Below are positions 11,901 to 22,173 of a stretch of DNA of 64,000 nt, piece after piece. Position 1 is the first letter of the stretch, and the number at the start of each line of letters is the position of its first letter. The position numbers were made by a program, and so were the translations under genes. The notes beneath the pieces were generated by a model. It was not told the DNA's origin. It did no database searches and worked only from the letters and a program-made list of their open reading frames with translations. Origin of the DNA: Telopea speciosissima. Lineage: Eukaryota; Streptophyta; Magnoliopsida; Proteales; Proteaceae. The stretch covers positions 66,692,871 through 66,756,870 of the forward strand of contig NC_057918.1 of assembly GCF_018873765.1 (NCBI RefSeq). The letters run 5' to 3'.

Positions 11901-12284
11901 ATTGATGTCCTTAAGCTTATGGGCCATTTTAAGACGAAACGCAAAGGGATTGGAGCGTGAGAAGAAGTTGCGTACCTTTCCCATCTTTCCTCGGTTTTGG
12001 ATCTCCATTTTACGTCTTAAAGCTTCATAGTTGAACTCATCAAGCACATCATCTGCATCATAAGCAACACTTTTGAGCCTCCTCAACCAGTTTTTCACAG
12101 CCTCCTTCTCTACTTGCTGGTTCTCGGCATCCTTGAGTACATCTCGAATGGTGGTCAAGGTAGTCTCCAGCTTTTTCAACTCTGCCTTCACACCCCATGC
12201 TTGACCGATTTCATGGGTAACAACAGGGATCAAACTCGTCAAGACTTGTTGTGCTCCGGAGACAAGAATCGATTCAGCAGCCAT
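8907..12284 (-). CDS. CC-NBS-LRR (CNL) disease-resistance protein, RGA-like, copy 1
   Basis: This is an intracellular immune receptor of 1125 residues in one uninterrupted exon. The N-terminal Rx-type coiled coil spans about 1-150, with [10 protein letters not shown] at 75-84 as its EDVID-like motif. The NB-ARC domain has the P-loop GMGGLGKTT (208-216), the RNBS-A segment [10 protein letters not shown] (231-240), kinase-2 LLVLDDVW (285-292; the final W marks the non-TIR class), [14 protein letters not shown] (312-320), GGVPLAV (376-382), [14 protein letters not shown] (435-448) and MHD at 501-503. LRRs fill about 550-1125, with the repeated LRxLxL pattern. Asn and Ser runs coded by simple repeats (9670-9750) interrupt the LRR region near residue 850. 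All ATP-binding motifs are present, so it looks functional. It is chosen from the ATG at 12284, which matches the CNL N-terminus. The RGA-like label rests on motif style, not a search. Confidence 0.97.
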   Translation of the reverse strand: MAAESILVSGAQQVLTSLIPVVTHEIGQAWGVKAELKKLETTLTTIRDVLKDAENQQVEKEAVKNWLRRLKSVAYDADDVLDEFNYEALRRKMEIQNRGKMGKVRNFFSRSNPFAFRLKMAHKLKDINEVLDGIRKDANDFNLRVRPEDSSSAHSTSSMMKNKTEDRQTTSVIDDSEVVGRADDKSVLVDMLVKTCTDQIISVFPIAGMGGLGKTTLAQLVFNDPLTKDHFDLRMWVCVSEPFEVPRLLKEITESAVADGTKFDVSNLDLTARKLQEKLVGKRFLLVLDDVWSDDGEKWDNLIKHLKSGSAGSKIIVTTRSNNVARMMTPNHTHYLGILSEKECWSLFHQRAFRNGGPQETPNLVEIGGRIVKKCGGVPLAVKVVGSLMHYKMEEGEWLSVEQGEFWNLPEDNSRRMMGIIKLSYDHLPSYLKCCFAYCSVFPKDYEFDIKMLTQLWMAEGFLGSKQMEDVGNEYFNSLLLNSFFQDVEKDKYGDIKRCKMHDLIHDLAQVVGKLEYSTMKPNNVENISDEVRGLSLFSDHEDTLIEIPKDLEKAKKLRTTLIFLQKKSLGWKSKYSVSNIDILMNFQSLRVLDVSSCWVKEVPPSIRKLKHLRYLDLSDNLIEVLPESITSLYNLQTLKLNSCYILRELPKEMRKMVSLRHLEFEGRWFEMPVEMGRLTNLQTITRFIVGKDGGRSLKQLKCLNNLRGELTISGLEDIVIIEEAREADLCGKHGIRSLRLWWGTESRRDNGNKMDDDVLEGLKPHPNLKSFWIQNFGGTKYPTWMAAAASTTGLTAYKNLIELKLENCHGLEHIPPMLGELPFLRDLVLEGMEKVKCIGREFYYGSNNNNNNSCSSSSSAGASSSSSSGTVAFPSLKELKLSEMLNLVEWLEVLPSFPSLEKLWLYSCPELKIMPSRFPSLKTLRFLDTNEMALIRSLSSNLISSVKDLEIKSCRELKSVPERLLQNNAHVLENMEFCACYKLETIFPSSQGGQEELEGSSPLPTPLDFPSLKRLVIVSCPLLKSLPDLRGMTSLRQLHLTGFKELKSVPEGLHRLTMLEILEIGDFSEKEEEGLQQLDYIKGEEDLQRLVSLRKLFLYGWPHHKNLRDQLKHLTNLIYVRMIS

Positions 12285-13370
12285 TTAATCTTTCTTAGTA
12301 AAGAACAGCAGCAAGGGAACCTGGGTGGGTTTTAAGTTAGAGAATTATTCTTAATTTCTTACAGATCATGGAGAAAACTTAACACATAATGGTGGAGCGG
12401 TAGACTTTAAGTCAATACGGGCTAATAATTGTACTCGTCCATAGCCCCCCCCTGCCCCTGAAACATCAAAGGAACCAAGAATAAAGAAAGATGCCATGCA
12501 TGGGGAATTCTTTCTTTTACAGGCTGGGAAGGAAGGAAAGACTTAAAAGTTGTGGTGGAACGGCCAAAGTCATTGATTAATGCGTCAGTGGTAGCCATCT
12601 GAGTAGTGGGTCCCATGAAAATGAAATTGTAAGAAAGAAACAGTACCTAGATATATTTTTCAATAGGCCGGGGTTGATTATTATTATACAGCTAGGGTTT
12701 ATGGGTCTAATTATCATCAATCATTAGATTGGAATCTTGTACTCTAATTGGTAAAATGTACAATCCATGGCAATTTCCTTCTCAAGTCTATAATCAAATC
12801 GCCTATCAACTCTCAAGAACAAAATTTAAATATCAAAGATTTAAAAACATGTTAGTTGGGGTTTTCGGCCGGTTACTTGTTTTAGTTGAGCATATGGTAT
12901 TGTAATTGTTGGAAACAGTTTGTTGTGTGTGTGGCTTTGATATATTTATGAAGATATTTGGAGAAGCTCTTGGAGTGTTTGGAAATGCTTCAAGGTTGTT
13001 TTGATCCATTAACATTATTTAGGGGCGGTATGATAATTTAGTGTAGTTAATATTCTAGTGACATGGTTGTTTGTGTTGATAGTAGTTCTTTGGAAGAGAA
13101 TTTGTGTTTTTTTTTGTTTTGTTTTGAGGAGAGAGAAAATGAGTGGTGGATCCCACACACCATAGACCTCACAGTGGAACCTAACATGACTAATGTGGCA
13201 ATCAAGTGGCACGACAGTGAAAGGGGTGAGATGATATGGCTTGGTAATGGTGTATGCAAAAAAAAATGAAAATTGTTGCAATTATATATATATAAGGTTT
13301 TGTGTGTGATTTTTGGGAATAGAATAAAATCCTCCCTAATTCCCTAAAAGTATAGGGCTATGCAGTTTGA
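12285..13370. promoter_or_regulatory. Upstream region of NLR copy 1
   Basis: This is AT-rich non-coding DNA 5' of the minus-strand NLR. The part nearest the gene (12285-12640) is conserved with unit 2 (44376-44740) and, more weakly, with 14415-14800 upstream of the NLR 5' relic, including tggtggagcggtagac and attgattaatgcgtcagtgg. Conservation across paralogous promoters suggests it contains the core promoter and leader, but no single TATA box or start site could be assigned. Confidence 0.5.
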
Positions 13371-13500
13371 AGTTGAGAGCTCAACATGTGGAAGATGCTA
13401 AATCCTACTGTGTCGAGTTCGATTGATCCAATTTGTTATTTTTGTTCTTCTCAAACTCAACACCGTTGGATTTAACACCTTCCACATGTCGACCTCTCAA
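13371..13500. repeat. Long inverted repeat (hairpin) upstream of NLR copy 1
   Basis: The arms at about 13373-13420 and 13452-13500 are imperfect inverted repeats (ttgagagctcaacatgtgga and tccacatgtcgacctctcaa are their outer parts), with a roughly 30-bp loop. Unit 2 has the same hairpin at 45462-45595. It is most likely a small foldback MITE. If transcribed it would form a long stem. Confidence 0.65.
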
Positions 13501-13785
13501 CTAAGAATTGCACTGCACTTCCCTTTTAAGGAATTGGTGAGGAGTTTTTTCCGTTGAAGGCATCGGTTTATAATGGGGCTTTTTATTTTTTGAAGATTTA
13601 AATATTGGAATCCTATTGGCGGGCAAGGCCTGCACACCATGTGCGTACGGTTGCTAGTCCAAGAGTTGAAGAAGTTAAGAAGGATTATGTATTTCATTGA
13701 GATTCTAAATGATGGAATCGGATTGGTTGGGAGAATGATTACTCAATGCACGGTCTTTTATGGTATTTTGGGCTCAGTGAAAGGA

Positions 13786-14275
13786 GGATAATTAGGTGCA
13801 ATGCTCATGTATGGCAGGCAGGGTCATTCTAGATTCCAATATTTGACAATAATTTTATTTTAGGGAAAAGGAGCGATAATCGATCGCATAGCATGGCATG
13901 TACCTTCGCCTAGACACTCTTATGTGCAAAATGACCAGCATGCCTCTTATCTTTTTTGTCTTTTCAGAGAGTATATCGATCATTTTCGCACATAGTTGTG
14001 ACAAGGACCAGTTAGCATTCTTTATCCTTTAGGATAATTAGGTGCAATGCTCGTTTATAGTAGGGTCATTCCAGATTCCAAAAGTTCACAATAATTTTAT
14101 TTTAGGTAAAAGGATTGGTAATTAATCGCATAACATAGCGTGTACCTTGGCCCAAACACTATTACATGTGAAATGATCTGCGTGTCCGTGGTCCTTTTTG
14201 TCTTTTCTAGGGGGTGTATCAATCATTTTGCACACAGCTATGCCGAGAACTGGTTAGCATTCTTTATCCCCTTGG
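13786..14275. repeat. Two-copy tandem repeat of about 246 bp, unit 1
   Basis: Copies start at 13786 and 14032 with ggataattaggtgcaatgct. Both contain a MITE-like body (aataattttattttag, cgcatag or cgcataa, gttagcattctttatcc). It stands exactly where the body of a lost NLR would be expected, immediately downstream of the NLR 5' relic. Confidence 0.7.
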
Positions 14276-14276
14276 A

Positions 14277-14415
14277 TTGTGTTCAAGGTAATCTGAAGTT
14301 TTCTCAACTCTCCCTTGAAACCCCATGCTAGACCGATTTCTTGAGTAGCAAAAGAGATCAAATTCTGTAGGATTGACTATGCTCTAGAGTCCTGAGACAA
14401 GAATTGATTCAGTAG
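14277..14415 (-). pseudogene. Relic of an NLR 5' end (about 45 codons)
   Basis: This is a degenerate copy of the first codons of the CNL. Compared with 12145-12284, it keeps tcaaggta, the segment accccatgctagaccgattt and gacaagaattgattcag in the same order, but it has substitutions, indels and no intact start codon. The homology continues past the start into 14416-14800, matching the NLR promoter side. The rest of the gene is missing, and the tandem repeat at 13786-14275 lies in its place. It shows that another NLR once stood here. Confidence 0.8.
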
Positions 14416-14800
14416 CAAAGAACACAGCTTGGGAGCCTGGGTGGAATTGGTAGTTGGGAATTATTCTTAATTTCTTGAAGATCATTGATAAAACTTAACA
14501 TACAATGGTGGAGCGGTAGACTTTAAGTCAATACGGACTAATAATAACAACAATAATAATAATTGTACTTCGTCTATAGCCAGACAAAAGTAAGTGAGGG
14601 ACAGCCCCCATGAAAACGAAAACTAAGAAGATAGGGTGCATGGGGAATTATTCTATCTTTTGCAAAGCTGGAAAGGAAGAAGGAAAGACTTAAAAGGTTG
14701 TGGAACAGCCAAAGTCATTGATTAATGCGTCAGTGGTAGCCGTGTGAGTACTGGGTCCCATGAAAATGAAATGTAAGAAACAATACTTAGAGATATTTTC
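14416..14800. other. Relic of an NLR promoter region, unit 1
   Basis: The stretch aligns by eye with 12300-12640, including aattattcttaatttctt, atggtggagcggtagacttt and gattaatgcgtcagtggtag. It is the upstream part belonging to the relic at 14277-14415. Confidence 0.7.
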
Positions 14801-14867
14801 CCTTCAAATTGCTCATTTGTATAAATGCATCCCAACTTTCCAAAGTTTGCATAAGACATTAGACTAG

Positions 14868-15080
14868 AGTTGCAATAGGATCGGATTGGGCTGGGTTTTA
14901 TAGAACCTTAACCCAATCCTAAGTCTCCTTAGCTAGGCTTTGGTCCAATCCAACCCTAACTTAGGGTTAGAAAAATACAATCCTGATCCGCCCTCAGGGT
15001 TGGCCTGGGCTGACCCTGATTGGCCCTGATCATGGGGAGGGGAAAAAATGCATGGATTGGAATGGAACGGGAAAAACATT
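14868..15080. mobile_element. Partial hAT-like MITE of the GGGTCGGG family
   Basis: The stretch resembles the left part of the element at 39819-40363: gggttttatagaacc, then gatccgccctcagggttgg and ctgaccctgattggccctga. No right terminus or target-site duplication is visible. It is shared with unit 2 (46980-47200) and so is old and truncated. Confidence 0.55.
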
Positions 15081-16010
15081 ATCAATTTTTCATAAATTTT
15101 TCTTTTTGGTAAACTCAATTTTTTGAGTTCGAGACTCCAACTCCCCCCACCCTCTAGTAGGTCTATATAGGGGCATGCAAAATGACAACTGTGCCCTGGG
15201 AAATTCCGTTTATCCATGAAGGTGCAACTGTCATTTCACTTGCCCTATGTCCAGGCGCAGGGACAGTGCACTGCACGCCCAATACAAACAACAAGACTAT
15301 TACATTATGAACCCTGTTGTTGTGTCTTCCTTGATATGTTGTAATTCTTGACTTCTTTAGTTGCCATTGGTCACAATCATTCCTCTTGATGCTTGTATGG
15401 GGTAACTAACACCAGGAGAAGAATTTACAACCATGGTATAGCCTGTTCGGGTTGCCTGAAGATTATGCAATTGTTACAGCTACTCTTCTATTACGGGCAC
15501 ATTTTCTGTTCAAAAACTGCAAGTAACTTCAGTTGCTGTCATTGACATTGGATGTTGACGTTGTTTATCTACAAAATAAACACGGTAAATAGCAACACAT
15601 ATAGTAATATAATATCTATGTTTTTCTATGCGGGATGCATTCAAGGTGTGGTTTTTCAACTCCCGTATTCAGCGTTACCATGATGGCTATGATGGCTAAT
15701 AACAGAGTACTTTGGTACTTTGGTCAGAATGCAATAAGTAAATTCAATAGAAAAGTTGGTAACAACAGGGAATTTTACCATAAAGCTATGCCTGATCAAA
15801 TTTGTGTGTTCTTCAGATGGGTAATAACAGGGTTATTTGATCAAAATGCAATGAGTAAATTTAGGTCATCAGTGGAGGAGGATGGAGGTCGCAGGTGGAG
15901 TAACTTCAGATTGGTAATAACAGAGCTATGCCTGATCTACTTTCTGAAGATTTGTTCTGATTTTAATCAAATTAGGATCTATCAGTCATTAGATTCATCA
16001 CTTAGGTGGC
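15081..16010. other. Non-coding stretch with degenerate repeats, unit 1
   Basis: No gene is recognised. From about 15690 to 15970 the motifs ggtaataacag, gagctatgcctgatc and caaaatgcaatgagtaaatt recur in degenerate form. An open frame of 128 codons runs through (15635-16021), but it is shortened in unit 2 and resembles no known family, so it is not called a gene. Confidence 0.45.
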
Positions 16011-16018
16011 AACTATAT

Positions 16019-16600
16019 TAGGGGTGTCAATGGGTCGGGCTGGGTCGGGCCTGCCCTAAACTCTGACCCGACCCTAGAGGCCTTAACCCTGATCCTGACC
16101 CTGACCTGGCCCTATCAGGGTCAAGAAACTCTCAACCCTGACCCGACCCTGCCAAGGTCGGGCCAGGTCGGGTTGATCCTGATTTATGGCACCTTCCACG
16201 TGTCTCATTAGACTATGTTTTTGTAACATAGGATCTCAACCTATGGGACAGCTAATAAATATGTTGAAAAAAAACGACCTGTATAGACTCTCTCTCTACA
16301 ATTGTAACGGTGTCCCCTCAATAGGCCTGGAAGCTTATAGGGACTACAACTAAATAACAATCATGTCAGTGACTCTTTTTATGGCCCTGATCAAAATAGT
16401 GGATGATCTACTCTTTTTATGGGTTCCCATTTCATGATGATGACAAAGCTAGTAGGTTATCTCTCTACAATTCTCTTCTGTTTTTTTTTTTGTTAAGAAA
16501 ATACTTACATTAGGGTCGGGCCCAGGCTGGGCTCAGGGCGGGTTCGGGCTAGTCGGGCTCAAGGCAGGTTCGGGCCAGCCGGGCTTTATTGACATCCCTA
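16019..16600. mobile_element. hAT-like MITE, GGGTCGGG family, unit 1
   Basis: It begins taggggtgtcaat and ends attgacatcccta, a 13-bp terminal inverted repeat with one mismatch. The flanking octamers, aactatat (16011-16018) and tactctat (16601-16608), differ at two places. In unit 2 they are identical (tactgtat), so the 8-bp duplication has decayed here. The interior is rich in gggtcggg and cctgaccc. No transposase is present. Confidence 0.82.
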
Positions 16601-16829
16601 TACTCTATCACAACAGTAGCAAGCATTTTTTATATTCATTTCACCATATGACAGGAGATGGAGAGAATGGAACAAATGCAGGGGGTGTCTGTAATTTTGA
16701 AAGTTTTTGGGGTGATTGTTTATTTAGGCCTAAATGCAGGGGGTATCCATGCAATTTACCCTATTTATTATATTTAACAATTTCATTAATTTATATGAAA
16801 CAATGCGTAAGAAACTAAGAATATTCCAT

Positions 16830-18060
16830 TAAACTTCTCAATGAATATATCAAATTTATCCCGCACCATATCTTTCCCATGTGCAAATTTACTAAATATG
16901 ACCCCACCTAGCATGATAGCTTCTCCCAAAGATGTGGTTGTCCGTTGTTATACTCATGAGTCTACTTAGGCCCCTTTTTCCTTCTCTTTCTTTTTATTTG
17001 TTTTCAATTAAAAAATTGCATAACAAAGTGAAATTATTATCCTACCAAAAAGCAGGGTACCAAAGGGCTCATGGATGCGTAAGTAGCTTTTAGCTTTTGA
17101 CCGACTTTTGGAAGTTTCATTCCCGTTCCGGATCCTCTACTTTTGCCTGTCCTATTTTCGTGTGAGTCCTACACACAATGAGATGCGTAAAGATCATCTT
17201 ACCCTTGCTTGAGCGAGGATAAGGTGGTCTTTACTCGTCTCATGGTGTGTAGGGTGCACATGAAACTAGGGGCAAGCGAAAGTAGAGGATGTCGTTTCTC
17301 TCCTTGTTACTTGAGCAGCCTCTAGCCTAGCTAATTATTAATAATATGGGTTATCAAACGGTCTAACCCCAATTTAGATAGACACTTTATATTATTTAAC
17401 TTTAGGAAAACTAGTAGTAACATACCCATCCATCAGAGTAAGGTCACTTGAGTATTTAACTTTGGGGATAAGAATGATGGAAATTCTCTTAAAGTGTCTT
17501 AATTTTGGGAATAAGCATTATGACAATTCTATTAAAATTTACATATTTTGTCATAATATGTGTGTATCTATCAAATGATTGATAAATATGCCTTAAATTT
17601 CATATTTAAAAAAATAAAAAATTTCTCATAATCAATATGTTGATCATATTAATAACTTATATAAAATAATATTTGAGAATATTTTGTCATATTTTGATCA
17701 TACCAAATTACATTCAAATGTATCCCACACCATATCTCTATGCAGATTTACTATTTGCTCCAATCTAGCATAAACATCTGCCAAAGCTGCACTTGTCATA
17801 CTTCATGAGTCTCATGGCTCTTTGCCTTTTTTGCTTTCTATGAAATTTAATTGAGGTTTCGTTTGTTTCTGAAAAAAGGTCAAGAATAAATAAAGTTTAA
17901 AGTGAAATATTTTTGTCGGCCATGTTTATACTTGTATGGGGCCAGCAGTATTTTTCTCTTAGAATTATAATCAGCACCTATCAAAAAGTAGTGTAACAAA
18001 AGCTTCTTGGATAGATAAGTTGCTTTTAGATTTTAAATTTTGACTCGTTGTCCTGTGAAA
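16830..18060. repeat. Ancient diverged direct repeat, unit 1
   Basis: The segment 16830-17110 matches 17700-18060 in order and direction (caccatatct, cctagcat or tctagcat, ctcatgagtct or catgagtctcatgg, then ccaaaaagcagggtacc or tcaaaaagtagtgtaac, ggatgcgtaagtagctttta or ggatagataagttgctttta). The period is about 880 bp. It is shared by unit 2 (49080-50310), so it predates the array. Confidence 0.65.
17129..17291. mobile_element. Foldback MITE, unit 1
   Basis: The ends are inverted repeats (ggatcctctacttttgcctg at the left and ggcaagcgaaagtagagga at the right). The interior has a mirrored taaagatcatcttaccc and ggataaggtggtcttta. It is related to 8109-8256. The unit 2 counterpart is 49383-49547. 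Confidence 0.65.
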
Positions 18061-18105
18061 ACACTCTTATTGGAGAAAACATTCTTATTGGAGCTCATAT
18101 AGAAT

Positions 18106-18375
18106 TAGGGGTGTAAATGAATAGCCAAAATCTATTTCCGTATCCATGTTCGTATCTATTTAGCAGTATTCGAATCCATCCGAAAGCTAAACTGATGCGA
18201 ATACGGATAGGCTATAGCTATCCGAAAAGCTATATTTACATGTAAACGAATAAAATACTCAATCCGTATCCATGTTCATATCCGTTTAGTAGTAACCGAA
18301 TCCATTTGAAAGCTAATCGGATGCGAATGCGGATATAGCACTATCCGAACCGAATCAAATCTGTTTACATCCATA
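18106..18375. mobile_element. Small hAT-like MITE, unit 1
   Basis: It starts taggggtgtaaatg and ends tgtttacatccata, and is flanked by tatagaat (18098-18105) and tatagaaa (18376-18383), 7 of 8 bases equal. The interior is made of inverted and direct copies of tccgtatccatgtt and cggatgcgaat. The 8-bp duplication points to the hAT superfamily. Confidence 0.8.
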
Positions 18376-18589
18376 TATAGAAAGAGTGGAAGAAAAATGA
18401 AAAACAAGGTTAAATATTATACTTCATTGGCTTCGTCTGGCTGCAAGTAAAATGAATGGAAGGAAAGTAAAATTTGTTCAGAAAAGAAATGGAAAATTAT
18501 GATCGCCACCCCAAGGTATGCCATTATTTTATTTTAATACACCCACACTAAGTATGCAAATATCAACCTTAACCCAGATTGTAACAAGG

Positions 18590-18709
18590 TTAAATATTAT
18601 ACTTATTTAGTTATAATATTTTTACACCTCTAATATTTTGAAAAATAAGCTTTAAATTCAATATTTAACCCCCAAAAAAAAAAAAAAAAAAACTTATAAT
18701 CAATATATT
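18590..18709. other. Relic of an NLR 3' flank, left half, unit 1
   Basis: The stretch resembles 8285-8395: actta-tttagttataata, cctctaatattttgaaaaat and the A-run followed by ataatcaatata. It breaks off exactly at the LINE 3' junction and resumes at 24641 beyond the LINE. Confidence 0.7.
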
Positions 18710-18825
18710 TTTTTTGCTAGAAGATCCTTGCATTAAAAGAAACGACAAAGAGCAAACTACAAAGACAGGAAAAAAACAAAGAACACAGCTACTGGCTGGG
18801 ACAGCCAGCCAGCTCCCCCAACCCA

Positions 18826-21800
18826 TTACAAGAACCGATATCTAGGCATATCCATAGCATCATGAGCCAAATTTTCTTCAATATGTCTAGGAAAGGGAAT
18901 ACTTGTGGAAGACACTCCCGTAATCGCCGCATGTTTAGCCAAGTAGTCAGCAATAGGATTTGCTTCTCTATAACAGTGTGTAATTTTCCAATTGCAGGAA
19001 TCCAGAAAAGGTTTTAGCACCTGCCATCTTTGGAGCGCAAACCACGGAATTTTGGAATTTTGAATAGACAAAACCAAGGAAGCCGAGTCAGATTCTATCC
19101 AAAGATCCATGAAGCCTCTCTCCCTAGCTGAAAACAACCCATCTAACAAAGCCTTGAACTTAGCTACAAAGCTGTTTGAGACCCCCAGGTATCTGCAATA
19201 TGAATGAACCACTTGAGCTTGGGAATTTCGAAAAACTCCCCCAGCCCCTGCCCTTCCTGGATTCCCAATAGAGCTGCCATCAATGTTAAGCTTGATCCAC
19301 TACAGATCAGGCCTGCACCAAAACACCTCCAGAATATCGCAAGTAGAGACGCGTTAGAAATAGCCAATCCCAGGTTCCTAACACAACTCAAGTCCTGAAA
19401 AATTTTCACCCCTTTAATCACAAAATTGTAGTCCCTAATCTCCCCTTTCACACATTCCAGGACCTGCCAAACATTCCTGAAGATACCGTCATGGCGCCTT
19501 CTATTTCTTTCTTCCCACAAAATAGCACTAATAATTGAAGCACCTGCAGCCCACGGCTCCTTCACATTCGTGCTGCCAAGCTTACCTTTCCACCACTCAA
19601 AGAACCCTTGAATGGTGGAAGTATTTTCCCACACAAAACCAAACCACCCTGAAAAAGAATTCCAAATTGCAGTGCTAAACTCGCAAGTGAGAAACAAATG
19701 AGGGATTGACTCACCATCTTTATTACACAGAGAACATCTCGCTGCCAAACAAATACCCCTTTTTTGTACTTCCTCGTCCGTGGGGATCTTTCCATGAGCC
19801 AGCCTCCACCCAAGAGTAGAGTGTCGCGGATGGATATTCCAATGCCACACCAGGTTCGCCCAAGGAACAGTAGGCGATCTTCTTCTAATACCCTCCCAAG
19901 TTGCCACCACCGAGAATTCCCCTGACTTCGACAAGCTCCAATACGCTGAATCCTCCACTGAGTAACAAGGAATTGGCAACTTTTTTATTTCCTGGAAAGC
20001 TTCTAACAAAGCACCCGAAGAAACAGGCGGCAGCCTCTATTCTCCCTCCTTGATGAAATCACTCACCTTGGTACCATCATTCTTGAAGAACTCCTCATTC
20101 AGCCGACTTTTTTCTTGAATAGAGACAGGACCCCACCATTTATCCTTCCAAAAGTTTATTCGAACCCCATTCCCCAAGATCCAACGTTCCTTCTCCACCA
20201 CAAAGCTCCACAATTTCCTAATACCTGGCCAAATGGAAGATGCTCTATACCCAGGCCGCACATTCCTCCATTTATTGACAAACCTGTATCTTAAAAAATT
20301 AGAAGATACCGAATTGTCATTCCTAATCTTCCAAGTGAGCTTGCACAACATTGCTTTATTCACATCCCTTAGTCTCCTGATCCCCAAACCCCCTTCTCCT
20401 TAGGCCGGCAGACTTTGTCCCACCCTACAGAAATAGCCTTTGAGTATTCAGCATCACCTGTCCAAATGAAGTTTCTCATCCAGCGCTCGAAGGTAGCAAT
20501 CAAAGTTGTAGGCCACCAGTACATCGAGAAGCTATGGATCGGGATTGGACACCACAGTCTTCACTAGCTCCACACGACCTGCCAAGGAAAGCAATTTTCC
20601 TTTCCAACCTGCCAACTTATGTCTGACTCTGTCCATCACGGGCGGTAGCATATTCTTTCTTACCCAACCCTTAGAGATCTCAACACCAAGGTACCTAGTG
20701 GGGAATTTGCAAACCAGAATCTGCAGCTCCTCCACAATCGCATGGCGCCTATTAGGGGGAATAGCACCCAAGAACAACTTGCTTTTTTCCAGATCAATTC
20801 TTTGACCTGAGAACTCTTGGTACTGATTTAGAAAGGACTTGAGGTTCCTGACATAGTGAATAGAAGCATTAGTGAAAATAAAAAAATCGTCAGCGAACAA
20901 GCAATGCCCAAGGGTGCGAACACCCCACGGCCCATGAAGAGGGGAAATTTTCTTCACATTGATCAAATTTGCCAATCCCTTACACAGTACCTCCTCTGCT
21001 AGGATGAATAGCATAGGCGAAATAGGGTCCCCTGACGAAGACCACGTTCAACACCAAAGAAGCCTACTGGACCTCCATTCACAAGCACTGAGATTCTTGT
21101 AGAAGTGAACAGGCTATTTAGCCATTTAATCCACCACTCTGAGAACCCAAATTTCTGCATCACTTTGAAAATAAAATCCCAGGAAATCGTATCATAAGCC
21201 TTCCGAATGTCAATTTTCAGACCCAAACCTCCTCCCTTTGAAGCAGTAGACATCATGTTAGCTAGCTCAGAAGCTATCGCAATATTGTCATGGATAACCT
21301 TCCCCTTCTGAAAAGCACCCTGTTCCTCAGAGATTAATCTAGGGAGCACCCCCTCCAATCTACGCGCCATAACCTTGGATAAAATCTTACAAAAGAAATT
21401 CCCCATGCATAATGGCCTGAACTTCTCTAAAGCCGAAGCATCGTCCACTTTAGGAATCAACGCAATAAAACAATTAATAATACCTGCAGGTAGCCGACTA
21501 GAAGAGAAAAAAATATTTAGCAGCCTTGCACACATCCGCCCCAATCACATCCCAACAAGCCTTGAAAAATGCCCCAGGGTACCCATCCGGCCCTGGAGCA
21601 CTGTCTGGGTCCAACTGCCACACCACCGCTTTGATTTCTGAGTCATAGGGAACCGAATCCAGCCTGAAAACATCAACTTCCTCCAAGACCCACGGGATAC
21701 AATTAAGCATTTCCTCATGCTCAACAACCTCCACAGCCCTATGAAACATTTTGAAATAATCCTCCACATAAGCTTTAATCTGCTCCTGATTGATAAGAAC

Positions 21801-21989
21801 TTGCCCATCTGCTGTGTTCAAAGAGCGAATAGTGTTTCTCACCCTTCTCAACTTCGTAGAAAGGTGAAAGAACTTTGTACACCTGTCACCAAGAGTCTTT
21901 CTCTTCAACCTCGATTTCTCTGCCCATAATTTTTCATAATTATCTGGCGCAACATTGTAAGCCTTTTTTCGCCTCCATCTCCTGCTCAA
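18826..21989 (-). pseudogene. LINE reverse transcriptase, zf-RVT and RNase H, broken, unit 1
   Basis: The protein is spread over several frames. The reverse transcriptase fingers and palm include DPDSAPGPDGYPG, FRPLCMGNFFCKILSKVMA, GLKIDIRKAYDTISWDF (motif A Asp present) and LFADDFFIF (motif C, FADD). It is followed by a zf-RVT domain (WNIHPRHSTLGWRLAHGKIPT, CSLCNKDGESIPHLF) and an RNase H tail (WIESDSASLVL, CYREANPIADYLAKHA). A frameshift near 21510 is private to unit 1. The break right after RGLRQG (near 21040) is shared with unit 2. It is non-functional as written. Confidence 0.9.
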
Positions 21990-22173
21990 ACAACTGATCA
22001 GTCATCCCACCTCTATCAATCTCGTCCTGGACTGCTTACAGCTCACACTTAGAAGAAGTTATTTGCAACTCAAACTTTGGGTAAGTCTCCCTAGCCCAAG
22101 CCTTAAATACTGGCTTCAACCTTTTCAGCTTTTGGGCTAAAACAAAAGTAGAAGATCCTGAAATCCACTCCTT

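Noticed and set aside
13786-14275. CRISPR-like array
   Set aside because: Only two long direct copies without spacers, in a plant nuclear context.
15635-16021. 128-codon plus-strand frame as a small gene
   Set aside because: The unit 2 copy has lost the start region and part of the frame by an indel, and the frame overlaps degenerate repeats and ends in a MITE terminus.
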